In this document: positions 10,532 through 20,786 of the stretch, piece after piece
Layout of the letters: every line of letters starts with the position of its first letter
Numbering within the stretch: the first letter of the stretch is position 1
Assembly: GCA_027600665.1 (NCBI GenBank)
Contig: JADGJL010000143.1
Span: 1 to 37,485, forward strand
Direction: 5' to 3'
Source of the DNA: Irineochytrium annulatum
Taxonomy: Eukaryota; Chytridiomycota; Chytridiomycetes; Chytridiales; Chytridiaceae
Length of the DNA stretch: 37,485 nucleotides
Program-made: the position numbers and the translations under genes
The notes under the pieces: model-generated
The model's database searches: none
What the model saw: the letters and a program-made list of their open reading frames with translations, nothing else
Told to the model about the DNA's origin: nothing

Positions 10532-10879
10532 CTATGCTGTGGCGTTGCTATCCAGGTTCAAGTGGTACCACTTGAAGGGAGTCGTGGAAACGCGGTTAGT
10601 GTTGCTATCGACAACACTAACCGCGTTTCCACTCCTCGCAGACGTCGAGCACGGTGTTGCTATCGACAACACCGTGCTCGACGTCTGCGAGGAGTTCCTG
10701 CAACGTAGCCACTGGGGTACATCCATTTCAGTACATATTACCGAACCCCACCGCGGACACTCGCCCGTGAGCTCCCACGCGTTCTCTTTAACAATTTGCA
10801 AGGTGGCCTCCTGCTCGACCTCTTCACGAACCGCTTTCTTGGTCACGAAGAAGCAAAAGAAACTACTACAGCCTGTCAA
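10532..10879 (-). CDS. Weak minus-strand ORF reading through the hairpins
   Basis: An open frame reads TKKAVREEVEQEATLQIVKE and then WELTGECPRWGSV before entering the hairpin sequence. The part right of 10700 looks coding (charged, helix-like), but no ATG with good context precedes it, and its C-terminal third is only hairpin DNA. It may be a gene fragment whose end was replaced by the hairpin element. Function unknown. Confidence 0.2.
   Translation of the reverse strand: MTGCSSFFCFFVTKKAVREEVEQEATLQIVKENAWELTGECPRWGSVICTEMDVPQWLRCRNSSQTSSTVLSIATPCSTSARSGNAVSVVDSNTNRVSTTPFKWYHLNLDSNATA
10557..10576. repeat. Perfect 20-bp palindrome
   Basis: TTCAAGTGGTACCACTTGAA is its own reverse complement. 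It lies 7 bp before the first of two larger perfect hairpins and belongs to the same structured patch. Confidence 0.95.
10584..10632. repeat. Perfect hairpin 1 (21-bp stem, 7-nt loop)
   Basis: The left arm 10584-10604 pairs without mismatch with the right arm 10612-10632, around the loop CTATCGA (10605-10611). The apex reads GTTG-CTATCGA-CAAC. The second hairpin starts at once and has the same apex. The placement directly after RPL12 does not look like a simple terminator, because it lies nearly 200 bp past the stop codon and is followed by no T-run. Confidence 0.95.
10631..10695. repeat. Perfect hairpin 2 (29-bp stem, same 7-nt loop)
   Basis: The left arm 10631-10659 pairs perfectly with 10667-10695 around the loop CTATCGA (10660-10666). 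The apex GTTG-CTATCGA-CAAC is identical to that of hairpin 1, while the lower stems are unrelated in sequence. The two hairpins share bases 10631-10632. Perfect stems imply recent origin, gene conversion or selection for pairing. Confidence 0.95.
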
Positions 10880-10990
10880 ATCGAGACATTCTTTAAATTC
10901 TTGAAATAATGTGACGGATCACCACCACTCCAACTAATCTGCCTCCATCGACCACGTCCCAGCAACCTTTGCGTTGGCCAAATCATGTTT

Positions 10991-11475
10991 AATTTCCCTC
11001 ACTTGGCCCGCTGTCACAGAAACCCTACGGCCAGCCGATGCTCCAGCACGGTTGGTTTCTAACCGATGTAGTAGTAGTGCGATCTCTTCTACACTACCCG
11101 ACGCCAAATCCCATTCCTGCCATCACACTTCCGCAGACTGAGCAAAAGGAAACTGCGGAGTCCGATAGCAAGACTTCGACCAAAGGAGAAAGGCGAAACG
11201 CGCATATCCAGAAAATTTCCAATCGCAAGCCGACCACCGAAGAATTCGAGACGGTAAAGATCGCAGGCTCACCGTTCTTCGGCGGTCTCATGACGAGTCA
11301 AGTAGTGGAACTATGCAGGGCTCGTAATCCGCACTCATTCGAAAAAAACATCTGGATCGAACACAAGATAACAGAAGAGATCGGTACGGCTACCGTGCAA
11401 AATGCGAGGCAAATAACGGGCTCCATTCCTAGTCGAGGCTTCCGGTCATCTACCTACTGCCGTTCCGTATCCTGA
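10991..11475 (+). CDS. Hypothetical ORF before PP4R3
   Basis: An open frame begins after a TAA near 10990, with an ATG at 11038, and ends at a TGA at 11473-11475. It contains SDSKTSTKGERRNAHIQKIS and IAGSPFFGGLMTSQVVELC. The composition is polar and plausible for a disordered protein or an exon, but no family is recognised. It ends 92 bp before the PP4R3 start and could be a separate short gene, an upstream exon, or chance. Confidence 0.3.
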
Positions 11476-11567
11476 GCTGATGAACTTCGGTTAAGCTCAT
11501 CATTCATCACAGTAAAAAGACGACAACAACTGACGAGGGATTGGCTGATCCAGACCGGTCCTCGGCG

Positions 11568-14500
11568 ATGTCGAAGAGCGCTCAATCGAGAGTTAAAGTT
11601 TACGAGCTGTCGACTGAGGGGCAATGGATTGATAAAGGGACGGGGCAGGTCTTCCACCAGTACGTCGAGGTATGATCAATGCGCCGCGGAGAGTTCTGAC
11701 GATTTTAGATGAAAGACGCCATGTGCATCATCGTAAGAAGCGAGGAGGATGGCGCCGTCCTTTTGAACTCGAAAATACGGAAGGAGGACATATACCAACG
11801 ACAACAAGGTTGGCGTTCGCACAGATCGCGCTAATTGGATGTTAGCAACGCTTATCGTATGGACGGAACAAAACGGCTTGGATCTGGCACTAAGCTTTCA
11901 GGAGGCGGATGGGGCTCAGGACCTTTGGTGGGTTAATAAGAAGGGTGACGTTGCTTATACGATGCAGGAATGTCATATTGGACGTGCAGAAGCGGCTTGC
12001 CGTTGTAAATGGTATACTTTAGGCCGTTTGGCGGGAATTAACTTTGTTTCGTGCCAGCTGACATTGATCAGATCCCCGCTCCTCCCGATGTTCGGGGTAA
12101 GATCGTGACCTGCTGACTAGGAAGTTCTTACCTAACGAAGATGAGAACGTTTGGAACGGAGAGGAATTTCGATCAAATGGGATCATACTACCGCCGCCAT
12201 CCCTTGCCAATTTGAAGGAACTCGAGCAGATATTATCGAGCGCGTCTAGGAGTCACTTCGGCAGGGAACATTTGGCTCAAGCGGTTACGCAGGAGGTATG
12301 AAGTCGGTCATACGGCTGAGCTTATCGCATAAAGAACTTCACGGAGAAGCTGATACGGTTGCTGGAAGATTGCGAGGATATGGAGAGCATGGAAGACTTA
12401 TACAGTTTATCAAGTATTATGAAAATGCTGAGTAGGTGACGTCATTGTTGGCTTGTTTGCTCAAGTTGCCAGTCTTTCTGAATGACAGCGCGATATACGA
12501 ATTTATACTGCAGGACGAGTTTTTCCCAATCGTTGTCGGGATATTAGAATGTACGTGAGAGTGACATTGCCTCCGGATTAACGTCAGGGTAGATGATCGC
12601 GACTTCCCGAAATTAAAAGCAAATCATCGCAACCACCTTCAAAACAATGCACACTTCAAACAAGTCTTGCCGATATCGAATAAGGAGATAGTGCAGAAGA
12701 TCAAACAGACGTACCGGATACAGTTTCTTAAAGACGTAGTCCTCGCGCGGCTTCTCGATGATTCCACCTTCTCCGCCCTTAATTCGCTTGTTTTCTTCAA
12801 TCATATGGACATCGTCTCGCATTTTCAGCAAGACAACGAGTATCTTGAAGGCCTATTTCAAATACTTTCGTCTGATGAGCATACGGAGGACAAAAAGAAG
12901 GAGGTCGTTCTGTTTTTGCAAGAGTTATGCTCTATCGCGAAGAATCTTCAGGCAGCAACCCGCGCCGGTTTCTACAGGTCGGTTCGCTTCATGATGCTTC
13001 GCAGATTATGTGGGATTAAAGCCTTTTTGGCAGAGCTTTGGCACAACATGGACTCTTTGCTATTTTCGAGTACACCTTAGCAGATGACGACATTGCCGTC
13101 CGCTTGGCTGCGACGGCGATTCTATGGACGATTCTCGAGCATGATTCTTCCCTCGTCAGATCGTTTTCAGTTGCTCAAATGAAGGGAAACACGCGACCAT
13201 TAATTGACTTTATTGTATCGCGCTTCATTGAGGAGGAAGATCCTGGTTTACGATCTCAACACGCCGATATTATACGGATTATGCTTGACACGTCTGGGTT
13301 GGATACGACGGAAGGCATCATACCCCACGCTGCGGATTCGGATTCGGATGATTTCCTTAACTCCTTTTACGACACCCACATCGCCAAATTCGCTGCTCCC
13401 GTGGAAACACTGGACACGGTTATGCAACCGGAGGACAAACGTAAACTTAGTTATTGGGTTTGGATAAATGCTAATCGCACCTTAAGTACTGATATTAACA
13501 CCCGACCACGCCTCTCTGTGTAGTCACATCTGCGACTTGCTATGCTTTGCGATACGGCAGCATTCTTATCGTAGTAAATACTACATTCTGGGTTCAACTA
13601 TAACCCACAGGATTCTGCTGCTGTTAAAAGCTAAGGAGTCTTTTCTGCGTCTAGGTATATTGAGTTGGGTTATGTTGTAATGCTTTGTCTCTTACCGACA
13701 TTTAGCGGCTGTTCGAGTCTTCAGAGTATGCGTTGGTATGAAGGACGAATTTTACAATCGACATCTGTTAAAGCTGGATGTTTTTGGACCGATCCTCACC
13801 GCGTTGAGGGATACGAATGGCCGGTATAATCTCTTAAACTCAGCCTGCCTCGAGCTTTTTGAGTTCATTCGCAAGGTAGTCTTGCCGTACAATATCGTGA
13901 TCTGACATCGTCTTCTGACAGGAAAACTTAAAATCCCTCATAACGAACATCGTCCAAAATCATCGAAAGCTCTTTGAAGATATCGCATACACCGACACCT
14001 TCAAATTACTGGTGTTGAGGCATGAACAAAATCAGGATGTACCAGTAACCAACGGGAAGGATCACGAAAGGTGAAATAGCAAGCTTGCAAGCGGTTGTGC
14101 TAATCAGGCGCAGTGTGATTCCAGATAAGGCGGCAGACGGGTGGAGTCGCCTTGACCAGGATGAGGAAGCGTACTTCGATAGCATTGATGACGAGGATAT
14201 GGAAAGTTCAAAGGACCGAAGGGAAATCGCCAGAGCACGTTCAGCTGCTGCCTTATCTCCGCTATCACCTCTCAGCATGAAACTTCCAGAGCCTTCGGCT
14301 TCGGCTTCGGCCAAGGAGCTATCGCCGTCGCTGCCAAAAGCTATGCCGTTGGTGGCTTATAGCGACGACGACGACCACGATCAGACGGCAGAACGCGGTG
14401 TGGCAAATGGGACGGTGCCTTCGTTATCGACGGCGCGTGCGAAGGTACCTGCGAAGGGATCTGATCACAAGGATCATTTGATGAAGGAGGTTGTTGCGAA

Positions 14501-14705
14501 TATAGTTAAGGCGGCTTTGCCGGGGGTAGACAATGCTGGCGAAAGGGAGAAGCAGAAGAGGAGCTTTGATGTTCCAGATAAGAGTTTTGCGGATGTGGAG
14601 GGTGTGGATGTAAACATGGAGGAAGATGGCAATCAAGAGGGAGTAGATGTGAGCCGAGAGCCCATAGCAAAACGGTTGAAGATGCATGAAGGGGAAGACA
14701 CATAG
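11568..14705 (+). CDS. PPP4R3: PP4 phosphatase regulatory subunit 3 (SMEK/Psy2)
   Basis: This is the targeting subunit of protein phosphatase 4, which acts in DNA-damage recovery and chromatin signalling. Exons: 11568-11669, 11709-11808, 11846-11927, 11968-12011, 12072-12096, 12121-12295, 12335-12431, 12473-12550, 12593-12977, 13034-13440, 13487-13654, 13706-13875, 13922-14070, 14108-14705, giving 859 aa. The N-terminal EVH1/Ran-binding-like domain shows RVKVYELSTEGQWIDKGTG and TLIVWTEQNGLDLALSFQEA. The SMK-1 and armadillo-like region follows (KQTYRIQFLKDVVLARLLDD, LNSLVFFNHMDIVS), then CVGMKDEFYNRHLLKLDVF and LLNSACLELFEFIRK. The tail is acidic and basic, and ends with a KRLK-type basic patch that may be a nuclear signal. 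The small exons 4 and 5 (12012-12071 intron) are the least certain part. Confidence 0.92.
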
Positions 14706-14889
14706 ACTCAGGGTCAGGTTTTGACGGGATTGTTGGGTAACCATGATGTAGTAGAATATTTATTATCACAATGTAAATATAATGTAGCACTGTGCGACGA
14801 CAAACTCTCGAACTCGGCCTGAATACCTTGCGCAGCAGGCTTCGACAGTAGAAGTCATTAAGAAAAATAACAAAACCGTAACAAAACGA

Positions 14890-16670
14890 ATGGAACCTCC
14901 GACAAAGCGCCCGAAGTTGGAGGACGATGAGGTTCCGCTGGCCAAATTGCCACTGAAGCCGCAACCGCCAACCGTCAGCGGCCCTCCGCCAGCTGAAGGC
15001 AACGGTATTGCTGGGTCGATTGGAATTTGCTTCTGCTAATTCGACTGCTTTACTAAAATACGTTAATGGCGAGAAGCGCAAATCGGCCCGAAAATATCAA
15101 AAGCCCAGCAGGAAGAAGAGACTGGCGCCATTCGTAGGTGTTCGCCTGCAGTCGCTTTCTGACCGACTTAAAAAAGAGTTTCGCGTCGTTCCTAATGATA
15201 AATCGGACGAATCGATGATCTTGTTGACTGGATTAAAGAATATCTATCAAAAACAACTCCCGAATATGCCGAAAGAGTATATCGCGCGGCTTGTCTACGA
15301 CAGGTTTGGAACTGACTGCTTGACGATACAAACGCTTGCAGAAATCACGGGAGTATGGCGGTAGTAAAGCCGCCTTTGACTGTTGTCGGCGGCATAACAT
15401 ATCGGCCATTCATGTCTCGGAAGTTTGCAGAGATTGCCTTTTGTGCAATAGCGTCAACGGAGCAAGTCAAGGTATTCCTGAAATGGTTGAGCGGTTTATC
15501 TGAAGGATTTGTAATGAATAGGGATATGGGGCGCGACTAATGAGTCATGTTAAAGATCATGTCCTGAAGGCGCTAGACGTGTGGCACTTCTTGACCTACG
15601 CCGACAATTTTGCAATCGGATACTTTAAGAAACAGGTTTAACAATAACCTATTGCTGCGCATGTCATTGACGAACGAAGGCCTTCACTACGGAGATCACT
15701 TTGGAGAAGCCGATATGGGTTGGATACATTAAAGACTACGAAGGTGGGACGTTGATGCAGGTACTCTCTCATGCGGTTTGTCGTTCGTGTCATTTACGGT
15801 TGGCAGTGCAGCATGCTTCCTAAAGTGACATACCTAGAAACCCCTAGTTTGATTGCTGCCCAAAAGAAAGTTGTGCCGGTCTTGTGTCGTTCACGATACT
15901 GACTTTAATTTAGGCTGTCCGTGATAGAATACGGGCATGCTTGAATCCCAATACAGTGTATCCTGGACTTGAGGCCTTTAGTAAAGGAGAATCAAAAGTT
16001 GATCCTGAGCTAATTCCGGGCTTGAGTAAGAAAAAAATCAATATCTTTAGATCTAAAAAGCGAAAAGGGGAAGCTGGGTGGACTCCTGAGATGTACACGA
16101 TGTAAGATCCCCTTTTTTTGACGCTGTTTCTGGTGCTGACAACAAGTAGTCGAGCCACATCAACACAGCCGAGACCTCGTGGTCCGCTCTATAATATGAT
16201 GCGAATTCTTGTGTCCGAAATGCAGGTACGTTGCAGCACACAGATCGGTACGCGTAATACTCTAAGGACAATCCAAACGCGTGGCCGTTTGTGGAACCCG
16301 TTTCTGGCGTTGCGGATTACTACAATATTATAAAGGAGCCCATGGGTAAGCTGTGCTCTCGACGCATCAATGCTTAAGTGAGCAGACATCAGCACTTTGA
16401 ACGGCACCGTAGAGAATGACGAGTACAAATCGGTCGACGCCTTTGCTTCCGACGTCCAAAAGATATTCGATAATTGCCGGACATATAATGAGGAGGGTAG
16501 GGCTGTTGAGACAGCGCTTTGCGTGCTAACACGATTCTGCAGGTACGAACTACGTGAAATGCGCAAACAAGCTCGAGAAATGGTTTAAAGATCGCCTAAA
16601 AGTCTTACGCGCCGAGATGCAATGTATACTATGGTCATTTGGTCTTCAAAAGACTAACTGGTTGCGTTAA
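14890..16670 (+). CDS. GCN5: GCN5-type histone acetyltransferase (KAT2) with bromodomain
   Basis: GCN5 acetylates histone H3 as the catalytic subunit of SAGA and ADA complexes. Exons: 14890-15004, 15074-15133, 15177-15303, 15342-15471, 15522-15635, 15680-15760, 15807-15869, 15914-16025, 16068-16101, 16150-16225, 16267-16345, 16386-16496, 16543-16670, giving 409 aa (yeast 439). The acetyltransferase domain shows [46 protein letters not shown] with the catalytic Glu at about residue 131, GYG at the CoA loop, [16 protein letters not shown], and [20 protein letters not shown]. The bromodomain follows: [32 protein letters not shown]. The N-terminus is short, like yeast and unlike long animal forms. 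The start MEPPTKRPK carries a nuclear-signal-like patch. The stop at 16670 assumes no intron after 16620; splicing at GTATAC/AACAG would give a different short end. It lies 184 bp after PP4R3. Confidence 0.93.
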
Positions 16671-16834
16671 CAGTGTGAAAAGAAGCACGGTAGTAATCTC
16701 GAAAGGTAGTAAACGCGACACCGTTGAGCCCACGCATATCTTCGTCCCATAGTACGTGTTTGTTCGGAACCCCTTTGAGTTTTGTTTTGGTTTAAATGCA
16801 AAAAACAAAGAAAGGGGGCGGGGGACTGGTAATA

Positions 16835-18240
16835 TTATACAACGCGCTTTTCTACTGGACAACCGAAATCCATCTTTCCGGCCGTTTTGCGGACTCTCCT
16901 ATCAACGGAATTTCGATCTAGCTCTTCACCATCGTTGTGATTGCAAGTGCAAGCGGCGCTGGAGTGTTGTTCATAATCCCGGTTGACAGCGTGCAGTCGA
17001 GCCTTCTGCAGGGCTCTTTGAATGCAGGTTCCACAGTAAATATTAGTAGCGAGCGTAGCCTCCCTCTGCTTTGTACGAAATAGTCCCATTGCAATGAATA
17101 ATTACACCTGGCGGTCCTTGGATCCAACAACAAGGAATACGCAGGTTCTCATGATCCTGGCGGCTCGGACTGAATGGGTGCAGAGCACGAGAGTAATTTC
17201 ATTAAATCCCTCTCTTAGCATCCGATTCAAGACTTATGTCCGTGATTGTACACCCACTTACCAAATCTCGCTGACAACTGCTCCAACATACTAACAGCAT
17301 GGTCAAGGAAAAGTTCGAAGTTCTTCTTCACCTTTCCACACAGAGGCTGAACCTTCATTGCCAGTTGCATCGCGCCAAGGCGTCGTTCATAAGGTAATGA
17401 GGGCGGGGCATGTATGAACTGTGGTATTGCCGGCATATTTGCAAGCATCGCCCGATCTCTGCCAGAGCCGAGGATCGTCCACTCCACCTCAGGATTAGGT
17501 AAAAGAGGTTTTCGTCCAGAAAGCTTCTAAGCTCAGTCATCCATTTGTCCGATGTGGAAAGTAAGTGAAACTTTCATCAATGGGTAACTCAAATGACGGG
17601 AGGGCTGTCCGTCGTCTGCTGAGCCAATATTCTATGCATTTTCGCATTGAATCGACGAAAGGATGGGAAACTGCAGTTGTCCTGTCTAAGGAGCCTGGAT
17701 TTCTCAAGGCGTTCATGAAGTGGATTTGGATTGTTCGTGGGGCCCGGTGCTTTCTGGCGACTTGCGCGCGTTCCTTTCAATGGTTCTCCACCGCTGGATC
17801 TTGTACATTAGGCACTTCCTCTCATCAAGGTGTCGACACGGAAATTTGAGCCGACACGCCTCTTGAAAATGCCTCTTACGGAAGTGTCTGCATAAGGCTG
17901 TGTTTACCCTGGGACATAGAAGAGCTGGCCATTGAAAGCGCCCGTAAGCGCGACTGCACATTCGAGAAACGAGTATTCTCGGGATTTTGCCATTGCCCGT
18001 ACGGCGGCACGGGCGGCGCGTATTCTTCGAGTGCGGGGTGAGCCCCTTATCCTGAACGAACGGGGAGGCTCCCGAAACCATCAGGAAGGTCGTCATTCAT
18101 CTCGAAGTGAAATCGGTGACATGATGAACGCAGTGCTGCTGACGGGCTGCTTGGTGGATGCTTTTGAGAGCCGACATCTCATTTGAATTCGACGATGGTC
18201 ACTACTTTCCCGACCGCGTTTGTTTTTTGAGCGCGCCGAC
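16835..18240 (-). CDS. Unrecognised multi-exon minus-strand gene
   Basis: Consistent coding frames and splice signals run leftward, but I do not recognise the family. The last exons are firm: about 17487-17262, 17169-17108 and 17065-16835 (TAA). They join in frame across introns 17170-17261 and 17066-17107. Upstream exons include 18051-17908 (AMAKSREYSFLECAVALTGA, then FNGQLFYVP), a piece near 17590-17760 (TIQIHFMNALRNPGSLDRTT, then MRKCIEYWLSRRR), and an Arg/Ser-rich candidate first exon near 18080-18235. The middle junctions around 17490-17580 and 17770-17860 are unresolved. The C-terminal exons hold QPLCGKVKKNFELFLDHAV, MRTCVFLVVG and a Cys-bearing YCGTCIQRALQKARL region. The gene converges on GCN5 with 164 bp between stops and probably shares its promoter region with TTI2. 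Confidence 0.5.
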
Positions 18241-18244
18241 CTGA

Positions 18245-18781
18245 TGAGTGTTCGAGGAAACGTGCTGGTGCTTGCCTTATATATCGTCTCAACCCTCGCT
18301 TGAGGGCTTTCTGCTGAGGAATTGCCTGCAGGCGCATGCGGTCCTAGCGTGCACTACCAATGTGAAACTGACGAAAGAGGAGACCACAGTTAGTGGCGTC
18401 GACAGCGGCGAGGTTGGACTGCAGATTGCCAGGCCGTCATTTCTGAATACGCTCCACGCCGTTTAATGAGTGGCTTCTTGCGTGTGTGCTGGGATAAACA
18501 ACAGACATTGTATACAACAACGACAGCAAAGGAAAGCAGAGCGATCCACTAGATGTTTTACGTTGAAATCTGCACCGCACCGAGCGGTTTAGAACATATA
18601 CGACACGCTGCACGACGGCTAGTTTCAGTTGGCTGCGATGGGGACGCCGAGAGAGGCTTGTGCATTGTTTCGGATTTGGTGCACGCATAGATATGCCCTG
18701 ATGTGCGTTGAACACGACAGGCTGATGATTGACTTTCCAAGCGCACACCGTGGCAATTGTCTTGATCCGTGTTAGTTTGAG
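18245..18781. other. Divergent intergenic region before TTI2
   Basis: This stretch separates the unrecognised minus-strand gene from TTI2 and should hold both promoters. A minus-strand arginine-rich frame near 18190-18350 may be a further 5' exon of the unknown gene. Nothing else is recognised. Confidence 0.35.
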
Positions 18782-20604
18782 ATGGCGGACGCTGTGTCAA
18801 AGGCGGCATGTGTCGTTAAAATGGCAAATTCAAGTGCCTGGGTAGTTCAAAGACGTTGCTACTGTTTGTTTTTAATGATATTGAAGACAGAAGCGAGGCT
18901 GAAAGAGCTGTGTGAGTGCTTGGCAAGAGAGCCCACTGCCCGTCTGAGTGTGACGGATGTCTCGGAGACCTTACGATTGCTCTGCACGTCACCGTCGTTA
19001 TTCCAATGTATGTCTCCTCTGCTAACGTTTGAAACCTTTAACTACCGTAGCCTGTGACGGCGTGCAAAGGAATGGAAAGCTGCTGATTGACAAAGACTCG
19101 TCATTTTTCTTAGCGCTAAGATTGGTCGCGAGCGCCATTTATCCATCGCAAGTGATAGAAGACATAACAACTCATGCTGCCGTCCTATCCAAGTGCGGTG
19201 CATTTTTGGAATTTGCAGCCGGAAAGGCTGATTATGCCGCGGCAGCATCATCCGCCGAAGGTAGGAAACGTTTTTCTATGTGGAGCTAAAAAAGGGGCGT
19301 CAGGCTTTTTGAACACATATTATCCCCTCGCCGGATTTGAAAGTTTGGACCTGCTTATCGCTTCGTCGTGCGCGCACGTCTTACAGCTGCATGTAAAACC
19401 GGATTTCACGAGCAGTAAGATGGCTCATAAAGAGGAAGATGACCTTGCGAGTGTTCCATGGAAGCAAAGCGGCTCAACCTCACCCTTGATTCTCTCCTGG
19501 GTCGTTAAAAACACACACGTTAGTGTACTTGCTGCGAATTATATTGCTGAACACATGCTAGTTCCCTCTCACATCATCAATCAAACACCTTGTCATCCCG
19601 CCCGTCGTGGTTTTGATCGACGACCACGAAGCGGACAATAAGGTTGCTGGTATCGCGCTCTTGCGGCACCTGCTGACGGAATTAACTCCGGCTGAAGTGC
19701 GCGAGTCTGGGATCGGCTTGATGTTTTTTGAGGTGAGACGGGAGTTGCTTTGCGTTGCGACTGATCCTCTTGTTCGTTCACAGCAGTTGCAGCCTTGCTT
19801 CACATACCATTCACATCCCGTCCTCCTAAGGGATTCGCTGAACACCGCCATTCAGCTCGTTCGCATAATGGAGCAAGTCGGATCGAAGGAATGCGACTCG
19901 AAACTGGAAACTATATTGGAGGATGGAATTTTACGAGGTGCTTCGATGGCTATCGGGGGCAATAGCGAAGTCATGCGGGTTTAAACGCGCTGTAAGTTTT
20001 CTTTTTATTAAAGCATGCAAAAAGGTTCTGCTTGGGAGCCTGCTGGAGCTTATGAAGATTTCAAGCCCCTACATCTTCTCGTACATCGGCGTGAGTGTTC
20101 CGTCCCTATCCTAGAGCTTAATTAACAAAACAGGAGTTGCTTAACACCATCATGGAAGTCATTAAAGTTTACTCTACTGATCCTGTCACCGCATTGGCTG
20201 CCTGCGAGGTTATTTTGGCTTGGTTAGAGATTTTCTGGCAAAGGTACGGTGGCGCATCATATTAAGGTCGCTTACTTTGCAGGGCGCCGTTTTACCGTGG
20301 TAAAATCCTGGCGACGATATCTCTTGCTTGGATGGAAAGCCACGTTAGCAGTGCCAAGAATAAAAACCGCGACTGTAAGTTTGGACCCGCAGTCACAGAA
20401 CTCCGCCTCGCACTGCGTCGAATCTTCGCGTGCTTAAAGCACCTTTGTGGCGACCTAATTGATGTATGACGAAGTGCCTTCACTATTGTATGCTAAACTC
20501 TTTTTCCTCCCGTTTTTTAGGACGATATCACGTTGCTGAAGTCAATGAGTGAAGAGTTTTATGTATATGATATGATGTCTAATCTAAGTACAATTGAAGT
20601 ATGA
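18782..20604 (+). CDS. TTI2: TTI2-like subunit of the TTT (Tel2-Tti1-Tti2) co-chaperone
   Basis: The TTT complex works with Hsp90 to fold and stabilise PIKK proteins (ATM, ATR, TOR and the SAGA scaffold Tra1). Exons: 18782-19007, 19051-19260, 19304-19518, 19562-19732, 19784-19937, 20014-20090, 20134-20243, 20283-20463, 20521-20604, giving 475 aa (human about 508). The best family signature is PPVVVLIDDHEADNKVAGIA followed by LLRHLL, the conserved TTI2 segment on long helical repeats. The rest is helical (LLNTIMEVIKVYSTDPVTAL, EVILAWLEIFWQRAPFYRGK), as expected of a HEAT-type protein. The first exon is uncertain: an optional 45-nt in-frame intron (18842-18886) may be removed, and the first 35 residues look unconserved. 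The intron 19938-20013 (76 nt) is long for this locus. Confidence 0.72.
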
Positions 20605-20786
20605 TGCAAATGATACCAGTCTAAGTCCCCTCGCACCATTCACCGCCAACCCTCCCTCTCATTGCCACCCGTCGCCGCTTAACCCCGCTAATAAGCCCGC
20701 GTCGTTCCTTAAATGCCTCGCTAGTATGCAGGGCGAAGCGAACACGCAAATTAACGTGGTTGATGTGTGAGGTGGTGAAAACGAGC

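Larger units (their letters stand above)
10391..11567. other. RPL12-PP4R3 gap with hairpins and weak ORFs
   Basis: This 1.2-kb stretch holds the hairpin and palindrome cluster at 10397-10695 and two weak ORF candidates. Nothing else is recognised. The 3' region of RPL12 and the promoter of PP4R3 must lie here. Confidence 0.6.

Noticed and set aside
10584..10695. Hairpins as a transcription terminator or CRISPR-like repeat
   Set aside because: Eukaryotic genes do not use such terminators, there is no T-run, and there are no regularly spaced identical repeats with spacers.
13441..13523. Apparent frameshift in PP4R3 near the middle of the gene
   Set aside because: A single long intron to TAG at 13523 leaves the wrong frame, but a 46-nt intron ending at CTTAAG (13486) restores it and adds a plausible linker before the HICDLL block, so no mutation is needed.
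15304..15341. Reading through GCN5 after LVYDR as an extended exon
   Set aside because: The continued frame soon ends at a TAG and loses the family sequence; a 38-nt intron restores the conserved [17 protein letters not shown].
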